Below the pieces are notes generated by a model, which saw only the letters and a list, made by a program, of their open reading frames with translations, did not search any database and was not told where the DNA came from. Of a stretch of DNA of 64,000 nucleotides, positions 1-8,860 are shown one piece after another. The DNA lies in contig JNLK01000001.1 in NCBI GenBank assembly GCA_000703065.1, positions 2,192,001-2,256,000 on the forward strand, read 5' to 3'. Each line of letters opens with the position of its first letter. The first letter of the stretch is position 1. The stretch is from Lachnospiraceae bacterium AC2029. GTDB lineage: Bacteria; Bacillota; Clostridia; Lachnospirales; Lachnospiraceae. Made by a program: the position numbers and the translations under genes.

Positions 1-1623
1 ATTGCGCTCCAGGTCACCTGGATCGTAACCGGCGTATTCAATCTGGTGGAATATTTCCCGGTCCTGACGCAGATCATGCGGATCCTGGCAATCGTCTTTG
101 TTATCGTTCTTCTGAATGACCGCAGCGAGCAGACCGAGTACAAGGTTATCTGGATCGTTGTGGTTCTCGTTTTCCCCATTTTCGGGGCGCCCTTCTACTA
201 TCTCTTCGGAAACCGGAAGCCCGGGCGGGGCTTCAAACGCAGACTGGATGCGGCAGATGTGAAATACCATCTGTCTTATTTCCAGGACAGAAGAACGCGG
301 GATGCCTTTCTGCAGAAGGATGTCCGGGGAGCGGGAACGTCTGAGTATATCTTCAACGAGCAGTTTTTCCCCGTGCATCAGAATACGGAGCTCACGTATT
401 TCAGCAGCGGAGAAGCGCTTCTGGAAGGGATGATGGAGGCGATCCGGTCGGCGGAGCATTTTATCTTCCTTGAGTACTTTACCATAGAGGTGGGCGACGT
501 CTGGGAGCCCATGCTGAATCTGCTGATAGAGAAGGCGGAGGCGGGGGTCGAGGTCTGCCTTCTGTATGATGATTTCGGGTGCGCACAGTATCTGCCGCGA
601 AACTATCATAAGGAACTGAATCAGATCAGTCCGAATTTCAAGTGTCAGAAATACAATCGAATGGTTCCCATTTTCTCGGTATTCATGAATAACCGGGATC
701 ATCGGAAGATAATGATCGTGGACGGCCATACCGGCTTTACCGGCGGCATGAATCTTTCGGACCGCTATGTAAATATCAACTGTCCGTACGGGCGCTGGAA
801 GGATGCGGGACTCCGCATGGTGGGTGACGCGGTGTGGAATCTGACGCTGATGTTCCTGGAAATGTGGGAGTCCGTGGATATCAAGGCCTTCCGTCGGAAT
901 GAGAAGCGCGCGAAGCTGCTGCATCGTCTGGACAGGAAGCTGGAGCATAACCGGCATACCAGGAGGACTGAGGAAAAGCTGACCGAGCTGGACGAGGACG
1001 AGAAGGAAGTATTCATGGGCATGATCAACGATCTGAAGGATTACATGCCCCACCGATACAGGGAGAAGGTGCGGTCCACCGGCTTCGTACAGCCCTTCGG
1101 TGATGAACCCTTTGACGATGTGCCCCTGTCCGAGCGTGTATATCTGGAACTGATCAATCAGGCCAAAAGGCGTCTTTATATCTTCACGCCTTATCTGATC
1201 ATGAGCGACGAACTGACTCACTCGCTCTGCATCGCCGCGCGTCGTGGAGTGGATGTGAGGATCGTGGTCCCGGGGACACCGGACAAGAAAATGGTGTACC
1301 GCCTGACCAGGGCATCCTTCCCGTATCTGAAGAAATCCGGGGTCCGGATCTATACCTATACGCCGGGATTCCTGCACTCCAAGTGCATGCTCTGTGATAA
1401 TGAGAAGGCGGTGGTGGGTACCGTGAATCTGGACTACCGCAGTCTGTTCCTGCATTTCGAGGATGCGGTGTATTTCTCCGATGCTCATGCGGCCAGCAGG
1501 CTTTACCTGGATTTCCGTGAGACCTTTAAGGTTTCGCACGAAGTGACCGCAGAGGATATGAAGCGTTCGGTTCCGGGTCAGATCCTGGATTCCGTTCTGC
1601 GCATTTTTGCGCCGATGCTGTAG
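1..1623 (+). CDS. cls: Cardiolipin synthase, 5' end outside the window
   Basis: Membrane phospholipase D-family enzyme that joins two phosphatidylglycerols into cardiolipin. The reading frame is open from base 1, and the codons before the first GTG at 46 still encode a hydrophobic stretch, so the gene starts upstream of the window; 540 codons are visible. Two membrane segments lie at the N-terminus, the second around codons 45-65. Both catalytic HKD motifs are present: HRKIMIVD near codon 234 (CAT at 700) and HSKCMLCD near codon 459 (CAC at 1375), each followed by the usual GG or GTVNLDYRS context. It ends with TAG at 1621. The family assignment is strong; the true start cannot be seen. Confidence 0.93.
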   Translation: MALQVTWIVTGVFNLVEYFPVLTQIMRILAIVFVIVLLNDRSEQTEYKVIWIVVVLVFPIFGAPFYYLFGNRKPGRGFKRRLDAADVKYHLSYFQDRRTRDAFLQKDVRGAGTSEYIFNEQFFPVHQNTELTYFSSGEALLEGMMEAIRSAEHFIFLEYFTIEVGDVWEPMLNLLIEKAEAGVEVCLLYDDFGCAQYLPRNYHKELNQISPNFKCQKYNRMVPIFSVFMNNRDHRKIMIVDGHTGFTGGMNLSDRYVNINCPYGRWKDAGLRMVGDAVWNLTLMFLEMWESVDIKAFRRNEKRAKLLHRLDRKLEHNRHTRRTEEKLTELDEDEKEVFMGMINDLKDYMPHRYREKVRSTGFVQPFGDEPFDDVPLSERVYLELINQAKRRLYIFTPYLIMSDELTHSLCIAARRGVDVRIVVPGTPDKKMVYRLTRASFPYLKKSGVRIYTYTPGFLHSKCMLCDNEKAVVGTVNLDYRSLFLHFEDAVYFSDAHAASRLYLDFRETFKVSHEVTAEDMKRSVPGQILDSVLRIFAPML

Positions 1624-1727
1624 GACCGGCAGTCGGAGTGTCCTACCGGCCCGTGCAACATCGGGCGGGAGGTATTTCTATCGTGGCATTCTTCGTATGA
1701 ATTATAATTTATAATGCCCTAAATAAC

Positions 1728-1756
1728 TTGTAACGGCATATTTCGTGTGGTAAGAT
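1728..1756 (+). promoter_or_regulatory. Sigma-A-type promoter of ftsH
   Basis: TTGTAA at 1728-1733, a 17-base spacer, then TAAGAT at 1751-1756. It sits directly upstream of the CIRCE element, so the operator would cover the transcription start. Confidence 0.65.
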
Positions 1757-1761
1757 TCCGA

Positions 1762-1788
1762 TTAGCACTGTGAGGGTTAGAGTGCTAA
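1762..1788 (+). promoter_or_regulatory. CIRCE operator (HrcA binding site)
   Basis: Inverted repeat TTAGCACTG, 9-base spacer, GAGTGCTAA. This matches the HrcA operator consensus (TTAGCACTC-N9-GAGTGCTAA) with one mismatch, at the last base of the left arm. It lies 20 bases before the ftsH start codon and immediately after the promoter, the standard position for heat-shock repression. Confidence 0.92.
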
Positions 1789-1808
1789 CTCTGACATAAA
1801 GGAGGAAA

Positions 1809-3668
1809 ATGGCTATGCCACAACAACCGGATCGCAAAAAAACTGCGACGTTCTGGATCATATTCCTGGTGATATTCGGCATCATGAATGTACTGATCTA
1901 TAATCGTTTCGTGAAGCAGCAGGTAGCGGAGGTCGGCTACGATGTCTTCATGAAGCAGATCGAGGACAAGACTATTCAGGAGGCTGCTCTGTCGTCGACC
2001 CAGATCATTTTCAAGGATAAACAGGGAAATATATACAAGACGGGTCTCATGGAGGATGCAAACCTTTATGAGCGGCTCTACAAGTCCGGAGCTCATTTCG
2101 GCGCCGAAATCGAAGAGCCCATGAATCCGCTTCTTTACTACGCTATCACCTTCGGTATCCAGATCCTGCTTCTGGTTCTGATCTGGAGGTTCATGATGCG
2201 CCGGATCACGAAGCGTGTCGGAGATGATCCCGATATGCTGGGCTTCTCCATGGGCGGAGGCCGTGGCCGCGGAACCGGACGGATCTATGTAAAGTCCAAG
2301 AATGATGTTCGGTTCAGGGATGTGGCCGGCGAAGAGGAAGCGAAGGAGCTTCTGTCCGAGATCGTAAATTATCTGCATGAGCCCGAGAAATATACCGAGA
2401 TCGGTGCCACTCTTCCGAAGGGCGCGCTGCTGGTTGGCCCTCCGGGAACCGGTAAGACCATGCTGGCCAAGGCAGTGGCAGGAGAAGCGGAGGTTCCCTT
2501 CTTCTCTATCTCCGGATCCGAATTCGTGCAGATGTTCGTAGGTATGGGTGCCGCAAAGGTCCGCGACCTGTTCAAGCAGGCCAAGGAGAAGGCGCCGTGT
2601 ATCATTTTCATCGATGAGATCGATGCAATCGGTAAGAAGCGTGATGCGAGCCTGGTCACAAATGACGAGCGTGAGCAGACCCTGAACCAGCTGCTGTCCG
2701 AGATGGACGGCTTTGAGGAGAATCTCGGGGTGGTCATCCTGGCTGCCACCAACCGTCCGGAATCCCTGGATCCGGCGCTGCTGCGTCCGGGCCGGTTCGA
2801 CCGGCGGATCCCGGTAGAGCTTCCGGATCTGAAGGGTCGTATCGACATCCTTCGGGTACATGCAAAGAAGATCCGTATTTCCGAAAATGTGGATTTCGAC
2901 ACCATCGCCAAGACCGCGTCCGGTGCATCCGGCGCACAGCTGGCGAATATCGTAAATGAGGCGGCGCTGCGGGCAGTCCGTGAGGGCCGCAAGGTAGTTC
3001 AGCAGGACGACCTGATGGAATCCGTCGAGGTGGTTATCGCAGGCTACCAGAAGAAGAACAAGATCCTGACCAACAAGGAGAAGTTGGTTGTCAGCTATCA
3101 CGAGGTGGGACATGCGCTGGTTGCAGCCATGCAGACCCATTCCGCTCCGGTAACGAAGATCACCATCATCCCGCGTACCAGCGGGGCCCTTGGATACACC
3201 ATGCAGGTGGACGAGGATGAGCACAACCTGATGAACAGGACCGAGATCATGAATAAGATCGCGACTCTTGCCGGCGGTCGCGCCGCAGAGGAGATGATCT
3301 TCGACGAGATCACCACCGGTGCGACAAATGATATCGAACAGGCAACCAAGCTGGCCCGTTCCATGGTGACACGCTTCGGTATGACGGACGAATTCGACAT
3401 GGTGGCCATGGAGGTTGTTACGAACCAGTACCTGGGCGGCGATACCAGCCTTGCCTGCTCGCCGGAGACCCAGACGAAGATCGATCACATGGTTGTGGAG
3501 ATCGTAAAGTCTCAGCATGCGAAGGCAAGACAGATCCTGCAGGACAATGTGCAGAAGCTGCATGAGATCGCAAAGCATCTCTACGAAAATGAGACCATTA
3601 CCGGCGAAGAGTTCATGGAGATCCTGAATTCTTCCGAGAATACACTTCTTCCGAACACGGAGTCATAA
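1809..3668 (+). CDS. ftsH: ATP-dependent zinc metalloprotease FtsH
   Basis: Membrane-anchored AAA+ protease that extracts and degrades membrane and short-lived cytosolic proteins. 619 aa. Two membrane segments (about residues 13-30 and 112-130) flank a small extracytoplasmic domain. Walker A GPPGTGKT is at 210-217, Walker [11 protein letters not shown] follows, and the zinc-binding motif HEVGH is at 431-435. The start ATG has a clear AAAGGAGG just upstream. A CIRCE element in the leader indicates control by the heat-shock repressor HrcA, as expected for a quality-control protease. The C-terminus lacks a long charged tail. Nothing in the protein looks unusual. Confidence 0.97.
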   Translation: MAMPQQPDRKKTATFWIIFLVIFGIMNVLIYNRFVKQQVAEVGYDVFMKQIEDKTIQEAALSSTQIIFKDKQGNIYKTGLMEDANLYERLYKSGAHFGAEIEEPMNPLLYYAITFGIQILLLVLIWRFMMRRITKRVGDDPDMLGFSMGGGRGRGTGRIYVKSKNDVRFRDVAGEEEAKELLSEIVNYLHEPEKYTEIGATLPKGALLVGPPGTGKTMLAKAVAGEAEVPFFSISGSEFVQMFVGMGAAKVRDLFKQAKEKAPCIIFIDEIDAIGKKRDASLVTNDEREQTLNQLLSEMDGFEENLGVVILAATNRPESLDPALLRPGRFDRRIPVELPDLKGRIDILRVHAKKIRISENVDFDTIAKTASGASGAQLANIVNEAALRAVREGRKVVQQDDLMESVEVVIAGYQKKNKILTNKEKLVVSYHEVGHALVAAMQTHSAPVTKITIIPRTSGALGYTMQVDEDEHNLMNRTEIMNKIATLAGGRAAEEMIFDEITTGATNDIEQATKLARSMVTRFGMTDEFDMVAMEVVTNQYLGGDTSLACSPETQTKIDHMVVEIVKSQHAKARQILQDNVQKLHEIAKHLYENETITGEEFMEILNSSENTLLPNTES

Positions 3669-3710
3669 TTCCGGCGGATGGGATTGGAATGCCATCGGGT
3701 GGGATCACGA

Positions 3711-3737
3711 TGTCATTCTGAGCAACGCGAAGAATCT
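3711..3737. repeat. Single copy of the TGTCATTCTGAG interspersed motif
   Basis: A 27-base stretch beginning TGTCATTCTGAGC and ending GAAGAATCTTA, between ftsH and citrate synthase. The same motif, in both orientations, makes up the large tandem array at 24,569-24,898, so this is a solitary relative of that repeat. Confidence 0.6.
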
Positions 3738-3757
3738 TAACACAGGGGGGAAATAGT

Positions 3758-5116
3758 ATGGATGTAAAGGAGTACGCGAAGCTTTTTGAACCGGTCTGTT
3801 TACATGCGGATGAGGTGGATGCGAATCTGTATGACCGATACGGCGTAAAGAGAGGGCTTCGTGACAAGAACGGTAAGGGCGTACTTACCGGCGTGACGAA
3901 CATTTCCAAGATCGTATCCTCGAAGATCGAAGACGGCAAGGAGGTGCAGTGCGACGGTCAGCTGTGGTATCGCGGTTATAACGTGATCGACATGGTGAAG
4001 GACTTCGGCTTCAAGCGTTTTGGCTTTGAAGAGGTGGCTTACCTGCTGCTGTTCGGAGAACTTCCGACGGATGACCAGCTGGCGGACTTCAAGCAGGTGC
4101 TGGGATCGCTCCGTACCCTTCCCACGAACTTTACGCGGGATGTCATCATGAAGGCGCCCAGTCATGATATCATGAACTCCATGACCAAGTCGGTGCTGAC
4201 CCTTTCCGCATATGATGATAATGTATCTGATCTTTCCATCCCCAATGTACTGGAGCAGTGCCTGAAGCTGATCAGTGAATTTCCGATGCTTGCGGTGTAC
4301 GGCTATAATGCCTACAACCACTATGAGCGGGATGAGAGTATGTTCATCCATTTTCCGGATCCGAAGATATCCACGGCGGAGAATGTCCTCCGGCTGCTGA
4401 GGCCCGACAAGGAGTACACCCTGCTGGAGGCGCAGGTTCTGGATGCGGCACTGGTGCTGCACGCAGAGCATGGCGGCGGAAATAACTCTACATTTACCAC
4501 CCGCGTGGTATCCTCTGCAGGCTCCGATACCTACTCCGTTATGGCAGCGGCGCTGTCTTCCCTCAAGGGACCGAAGCACGGCGGAGCAAACCTGAAGGTT
4601 ATGCAGATGATGGATGATATCCGTGCACACGTGCCGGATTATAACGATAAGGATAAGCTCAGGGATTATCTGGCGAAGATCGTGGACCGCCAGGCCTTTG
4701 ACCGGATGGGACTCATTTACGGTATGGGCCACGCCATCTATTCCGTATCCGATCCAAGAGCCAGAGTCTTCAGGAAGTTTGTGGAGAAGCTGGCAGTGGA
4801 GAAGCATCTGGAGAAGGAATTTGAGCTCTATGAAAGCATCGAAAAGATGGCTCCGGAGATCATCGCAGAGAAGAGGAAGATCTACAAGGGCGTCAGCGCG
4901 AATGTGGACTTCTACAGTGGATTTGTGTATAATATGCTTGGAATTCCGACCGAGCTTTACACGCCGATCTTCGCGATCGCACGTATTGTAGGTTGGTCGG
5001 CACACAGAATCGAGGAATTGATCAATGTGGACAAGATTATACGACCTGCTTATCGGTCCGTCATGGACGAGCGTCCCTACGAGCCGTATGAGAAACGTTC
5101 AGAATCCGGTTCGTAA
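3758..5116 (+). CDS. gltA: Citrate synthase
   Basis: Condenses acetyl-CoA and oxaloacetate into citrate. 452 aa, the usual length for the hexameric/clostridial type. Catalytic-site signatures are present: LHAEHGGGNNS, GPKHGGAN, then GMGHAIYSVSDPRA, which supply the substrate-binding histidines and the catalytic aspartate. Start ATG follows AGGGGGGAAATAGT. In an anaerobe this would feed an incomplete, glutamate-forming branch of the citric acid cycle; an aconitase-family gene is at 16,628 and a 2-oxoacid:ferredoxin oxidoreductase at 10,650-13,665, but no isocitrate dehydrogenase is visible. An AAA+ ATPase follows closely on the same strand. Confidence 0.95.
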   Translation: MDVKEYAKLFEPVCLHADEVDANLYDRYGVKRGLRDKNGKGVLTGVTNISKIVSSKIEDGKEVQCDGQLWYRGYNVIDMVKDFGFKRFGFEEVAYLLLFGELPTDDQLADFKQVLGSLRTLPTNFTRDVIMKAPSHDIMNSMTKSVLTLSAYDDNVSDLSIPNVLEQCLKLISEFPMLAVYGYNAYNHYERDESMFIHFPDPKISTAENVLRLLRPDKEYTLLEAQVLDAALVLHAEHGGGNNSTFTTRVVSSAGSDTYSVMAAALSSLKGPKHGGANLKVMQMMDDIRAHVPDYNDKDKLRDYLAKIVDRQAFDRMGLIYGMGHAIYSVSDPRARVFRKFVEKLAVEKHLEKEFELYESIEKMAPEIIAEKRKIYKGVSANVDFYSGFVYNMLGIPTELYTPIFAIARIVGWSAHRIEELINVDKIIRPAYRSVMDERPYEPYEKRSESGS

Positions 5117-5156
5117 TCCGGCGCCTGTTCCACCGACTGATTTCGGTCCCGGATAT

Positions 5157-6740
5157 ATGATCAACTGCTGCTTTTCCTATGCAGATGAGATCAATCGAAA
5201 GAAAAACGGAATCTATCCGCAGGATGCGGCAATCTCACTTCGTGAACTTCTGAAGTACGATATGCTGGTGTTCCTGTGTTATCTCTATGACCCCGAAAGT
5301 GCCGAGCCGGTACGGCAGGTGGCTTTCGTCAATGAGCTGCTTCAGATCAAGCTCACGATCGAACAATTTTTCAGCTTCAGAGAGGAAAACAGTCTGGACC
5401 CGGAGCTTCTGGCACGGGTACCGGACTCTTTGAAGTTCTTCGTAAAGGACGATATCTCGCCGGGTTCCCGTCGTACGGAACTGACAGTGGCCACTTCACG
5501 TTTCATTGTAAATACCTTCCGGGATATCGGACTGGCCTTCATCGCATTTGAGGGTGTCAGCGACGATGAGTCGAAGAAGATCACGGACTATGTCAATATG
5601 CTGAATGATTATCTGAAGACCTACGGTCTGTATGATAAAAGTGATCCCCTCCGGATGGGAGACAGGGGAAGACCGGATTACGGCATGCCCCTTCGGACCA
5701 AGTATTCCATGCCCAAGCCGTCTCCGGATGCAACGGTGGATATGACCGTGGCGGCGTCCTATTTCCAGGATGAGCCGGATCAGATGGAAGAAGTGGAGCG
5801 GGGCGTATATCGTGTGCGCAACGAAGGAAGGAACAAGGGAAAACCGTCTGCCGGAACTGAGGAAACTCATATCGCCGAGAAGTCCTCAAAGGAGCTCCCG
5901 AAGAAGGGACAGGAACCGGAACCCGTGCAGTCCTCGCTGGATGAGCTTTTGGAGGAACTGGACCGGCTGATCGGTCTTGACGGAGTAAAGAAGAACCTGA
6001 ATAACATGATCAATGTGATCCGTATCCGTAAGATGCGTGAGAAGATGGGTCTGGCTCAGCCGGATATGTCCATGCATCTGGTATTCTCGGGCAATCCGGG
6101 AACCGGTAAAACCACCGTGGCGCGTCTTCTGGCCAAGATCTACAGAGCCCTGGGCGTTGTCAGCAAGGGCCAGCTGGTGGAGGTGGACCGTGCCGGACTG
6201 GTGGAAGGCTATGTGGGGCAGACGGCCGCCAAGACAAATGAAGTGATCGACAGTGCTCTGGGCGGGGTTCTCTTCATCGATGAGGCCTACACTCTGACCA
6301 ATAAAAAAGAAAACGGCGACTACGGTCAGGAGGCAGTGGATACCCTGCTGAAGCGTATGGAGGATGACCGGAAGGACTTTGTGGTGATAGTTGCCGGTTA
6401 CACGGAACCCATGGAAGAGTTCCTGGAATCCAATCCGGGTCTTCGGTCCAGGTTCAACAAGTTTATCGATTTCACGGATTATACAGCGGAGGAGCTTTAC
6501 GAGATATTCGTGGGCATGTGCAGCCGGCAGGATTTCCATCTGACGGACGATGCAGACGCCTATGTGAAGCAGCATTTCAGCCGGATGATCCAGGAGAAGG
6601 CGGATCATTTTGCCAACGCCCGGGAGGTGCGAAACTTCTTTGAGCGATGCATCGAGCGGCAGGCAAACCGTCTGGTCAAGGAGGCCACACTGGAGCGCTC
6701 CGCCATCACCACCTTTAAGCAGGAGGATGTGACGGAATAA
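5157..6740 (+). CDS. AAA+ ATPase, CbxX/CfqX (SpoVK-like) family
   Basis: 527 aa from the chosen ATG. The N-terminal 220 residues are not recognised; a low-complexity acidic/basic linker follows (about 225-265), then an AAA+ core with Walker A GNPGTGKT at 312-319 and Walker B LFIDEA (D375). CbxX-type ATPases remodel or chaperone partner proteins; SpoVK belongs to the same family. The frame is open back to 5025 inside the citrate synthase gene, giving alternative starts at 5025 or 5088; I prefer 5157 because it avoids a long overlap, but the Shine-Dalgarno signal is weak there. Probably cotranscribed with gltA. The partner protein is unknown. Confidence 0.85.
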   Translation: MINCCFSYADEINRKKNGIYPQDAAISLRELLKYDMLVFLCYLYDPESAEPVRQVAFVNELLQIKLTIEQFFSFREENSLDPELLARVPDSLKFFVKDDISPGSRRTELTVATSRFIVNTFRDIGLAFIAFEGVSDDESKKITDYVNMLNDYLKTYGLYDKSDPLRMGDRGRPDYGMPLRTKYSMPKPSPDATVDMTVAASYFQDEPDQMEEVERGVYRVRNEGRNKGKPSAGTEETHIAEKSSKELPKKGQEPEPVQSSLDELLEELDRLIGLDGVKKNLNNMINVIRIRKMREKMGLAQPDMSMHLVFSGNPGTGKTTVARLLAKIYRALGVVSKGQLVEVDRAGLVEGYVGQTAAKTNEVIDSALGGVLFIDEAYTLTNKKENGDYGQEAVDTLLKRMEDDRKDFVVIVAGYTEPMEEFLESNPGLRSRFNKFIDFTDYTAEELYEIFVGMCSRQDFHLTDDADAYVKQHFSRMIQEKADHFANAREVRNFFERCIERQANRLVKEATLERSAITTFKQEDVTE

Positions 6741-6775
6741 CGAATCGTCGGGGCAGAGATTACTGCGTGAAACAA

Positions 6776-6810
6776 AGAGGAGCGGCATGTCCGCTCCTCT
6801 CATTGTGTTT
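6776..6810 (+). terminator. Hairpin terminator after the AAA+ gene
   Basis: 10-bp perfect stem AGAGGAGCGG / CCGCTCCTCT with a 5-base loop at 6776-6800, followed by the T-rich CATTGTGTTT. Confidence 0.75.
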
Positions 6811-6847
6811 CAGAGATATAGGTTACGGTATATTTTGTATTGTTCTC

Positions 6848-6938
6848 ATTGTCTTGCGCGCAGAACGGAAATGATATTTAATTGTCTTGTGAACAGAACG
6901 AAAACGATAACATAATGTCTTGCGCATGGAACGGAGGG
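6848..6938 (+). repeat. Three degenerate 33-34 bp direct repeats
   Basis: Three head-to-tail units starting at about 6848, 6881 and 6915, each built around ATTGTCTTG, then GAACGGAA or a close variant, then a GATA-type stretch. The third unit runs into the ribosome binding site GGAGGGAC of the following truncated ATPase gene. They differ at several positions, so they are old duplications or repeated protein-binding sites. Confidence 0.55.
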
Positions 6939-6941
6939 ACA

Positions 6942-7154
6942 ATGAACAGAGATAGTATAAAACAGGTGATCATTGATCAAAAAGAAGTATATTTGAATAA
7001 TCCCTTTGTCAGGCGTGATTATGGATTGGAGGAAAAGGCCAACTATTGCTTTGTTGGAATTAGAAGAACCGGCAAATCATATATGATGTACCAGCAGATT
7101 AAGGATCTGGAAGAACTGAAAAATGCGGTTTGTCACAAAATACGTGTTGAGTGA
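6942..7154 (+). pseudogene. 5' fragment of an AAA (AAA_14/DUF4143-type) ATPase
   Basis: Encodes 70 aa beginning MNRDSIKQVI, with a good ribosome binding site GGAGGGAC just upstream and a P-loop GIRRTGKS followed by YMMYQ. This is the typical N-terminus of the roughly 400-residue ATPases with a C-terminal DUF4143 domain, but the frame stops soon after the P-loop helix and no downstream frame continues it. The rest of the gene is gone and the next gene starts 80 bases later. It is therefore a gene remnant, not a functional small protein. Confidence 0.7.
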
Positions 7155-7233
7155 TTCAGATATGTTATGCTACAATATAGATGGTGTGTTAAAGAAAATA
7201 CAGAATTCAGAATCATAGGAGGAGTGAGTTTTC

Positions 7234-8646
7234 ATGAAAAGAAAATTGCATTTCGGGTTTGCGATCTTACTATTTGTGGGTGTTCTATCCCTTCTTACAA
7301 CGAAGGCTTATGCGGCAGAGGGAATTCAAATTGATGCTGATAGCTTTCCTAATGCAAGATTTCGTGAATACGTTAGGACATTCGATACTTCCGGGGATGG
7401 AATGTTGTCTAAGGAGGAAATAGATGCTGTAAAAATAATATACATATGTTATGAACAGATAGATGATCTGACGGGTATTAAGGTGTTCGATTCATTAGAA
7501 GAGCTCTATATGGATTACAATAATGTCGGATCACTGGATCTCGGTGGATGCGATTCCCTGAAGGTGTTGAGGTGCCCCGATAACAATATGGAAAGTATTA
7601 CGTTGGCGGGCTGCACCTCTCTTGTAAAGATGGATTGCTCGTTTAATAAACTGGCATCTCTGGATTTGTCAGACTGCGGATTATTAAAACGTCTGGACTG
7701 TCATAATAATTCACTGACAGATCTGGACCTTTCTTCAAATACTCTTCTGGCAGAATTGGATTGTAATTTTAATTCATTGGATAAGCTGGACTTAAGTAAG
7801 AACGGAGAACTGGATACGCTTGAATGTGCGCAGAATCATTTGAAGACACTGGATGTGTCAAACAAGATGTATTTGCGAAAACTTGGTTGCAGTTATAATG
7901 AACTGACAAGCCTGAATCTGAAAAATGATTACGTTCTGGAGGAGCTGAATTGCTCGGATAATAAGTTGAAGTCATTGGATTTGCAGAATAAATCCTTTCT
8001 TCGTCGACTTACATGTGTGTACAATCCTATATCCATACTTAGGATTAATGAAATACTCTTTTCAGTATATGAAGAAGGAAAAAGAGGAGAAGTGCCTGAC
8101 GTTACACGCTATAAAGGGCAAAAAAGACGTGGCTGGATCAGTTATTCACTAAGCACAGATTACTTGTATGTTGATCCGGATGTGCTGGTAATTCGTTATG
8201 GGATACTAAGAGGATGGCAGAAAAATACCAGCGAGAAGAAGTATTACTATGATAAAAAAAGCAAGCCTGTTACCGGTTGGAATCAGATTGACGGCCGGTG
8301 GTATTTCTTCAATACATCCGGAATTATGCAGACCGGGTGGAAGAAATCCGGAAAGAAGTGGTATTACCTTCTGCCGGATCAGGGATATCTTGCTATAGGT
8401 TGGAAGATGGTCACCGGAAAGTGGTATTATTTCAAGCAGGATGGTTCTATGGCGGAGAAGGAATACTGTAATGGGTATTGGATAAACGCCAATGGAACCT
8501 GTACATATGATTACAAGGCCGTCTGGCATAAGAATTCCAAGGGCTGGTGGTTTGGAGATGCCTCCGGCTGGTATGCAAAGAATCAGAGTTTGACGATCGA
8601 TGGAGTGCTTTATAGATTCGATGTAAACGGGTATTGGAAAGAGTAG
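7234..8646 (+). CDS. Secreted leucine-rich-repeat protein with C-terminal cell-wall-binding repeats
   Basis: 470 aa. A signal peptide covers residues 1-28 with a likely cut after AYA. Residues about 45-60 form an EF-hand-like loop, DTSGDGMLSKEE. Then about ten leucine-rich repeats of 20-22 residues (xLxxLDCxxNxLxxLDLS pattern) span roughly 75-270. From about 330 on come aromatic GW/WYYF repeats of the choline/cell-wall-binding type (GWxxxxGxWYYFxxxGxM). So the protein is exported, docks on the cell wall and displays a ligand-binding LRR solenoid. RBS AGGAGGAGTGAG is upstream and a strong terminator follows. The base composition is lower in GC than its neighbours, suggesting acquisition. The ligand is unknown. 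Confidence 0.85.
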   Translation: MKRKLHFGFAILLFVGVLSLLTTKAYAAEGIQIDADSFPNARFREYVRTFDTSGDGMLSKEEIDAVKIIYICYEQIDDLTGIKVFDSLEELYMDYNNVGSLDLGGCDSLKVLRCPDNNMESITLAGCTSLVKMDCSFNKLASLDLSDCGLLKRLDCHNNSLTDLDLSSNTLLAELDCNFNSLDKLDLSKNGELDTLECAQNHLKTLDVSNKMYLRKLGCSYNELTSLNLKNDYVLEELNCSDNKLKSLDLQNKSFLRRLTCVYNPISILRINEILFSVYEEGKRGEVPDVTRYKGQKRRGWISYSLSTDYLYVDPDVLVIRYGILRGWQKNTSEKKYYYDKKSKPVTGWNQIDGRWYFFNTSGIMQTGWKKSGKKWYYLLPDQGYLAIGWKMVTGKWYYFKQDGSMAEKEYCNGYWINANGTCTYDYKAVWHKNSKGWWFGDASGWYAKNQSLTIDGVLYRFDVNGYWKE

Positions 8647-8657
8647 AGCCAATGAAC

Positions 8658-8700
8658 AACGAGCAGGAGATGGAATGCCTCCTGCTCGTTTGCGTATTAC
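8658..8700 (+). terminator. Terminator after the LRR gene
   Basis: 12-bp stem AACGAGCAGGAG / CTCCTGCTCGTT with a 9-base loop at 8658-8690, followed by TGCGTATTAC. The T-tract is poor but the stem is strong. Confidence 0.65.
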
Positions 8701-8745
8701 GACCTGCAATTACACAATCGAGTGGAGAAGGATCATATTTGATTG

Positions 8746-8773
8746 ATAATATTTGACGCGCGTCAAATATTAT
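8746..8773 (+). promoter_or_regulatory. Perfect 28-bp palindrome, putative operator 1
   Basis: Arms ATAATATTTGACGC and GCGTCAAATATTAT, perfectly complementary with no loop. Shares the TATTTGACGnnCGTCAAATA core with operator 2. It precedes the HipA-like kinase gene whose partner protein has a C-terminal helix-turn-helix, so autoregulation by that protein is the natural reading. Confidence 0.75.
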
Positions 8774-8789
8774 TGTATCATTGAGGTGT

Positions 8790-8821
8790 ATATTATATTT
8801 GACGCACGTCAAATATAATAT
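8790..8821 (+). promoter_or_regulatory. 32-bp palindrome, putative operator 2
   Basis: 16-base arms ending TATTTGACG / CGTCAAATA, complementary except for the central CA. Its centre is 46 bp from the centre of operator 1, and it ends 39 bases before the kinase start codon. Two like sites this close suggest cooperative repressor binding. Confidence 0.75.
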
Positions 8822-8860
8822 GCTTCGTGAATGGAAATGTGTAATGAGGGGGTGAGCCGC

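Noticed and set aside
1785-3578. A 597-residue open frame on the minus strand opposite ftsH
   Set aside because: It lies entirely opposite a clearly functional gene and has no recognisable domain; long antisense frames are common in GC-rich coding DNA.
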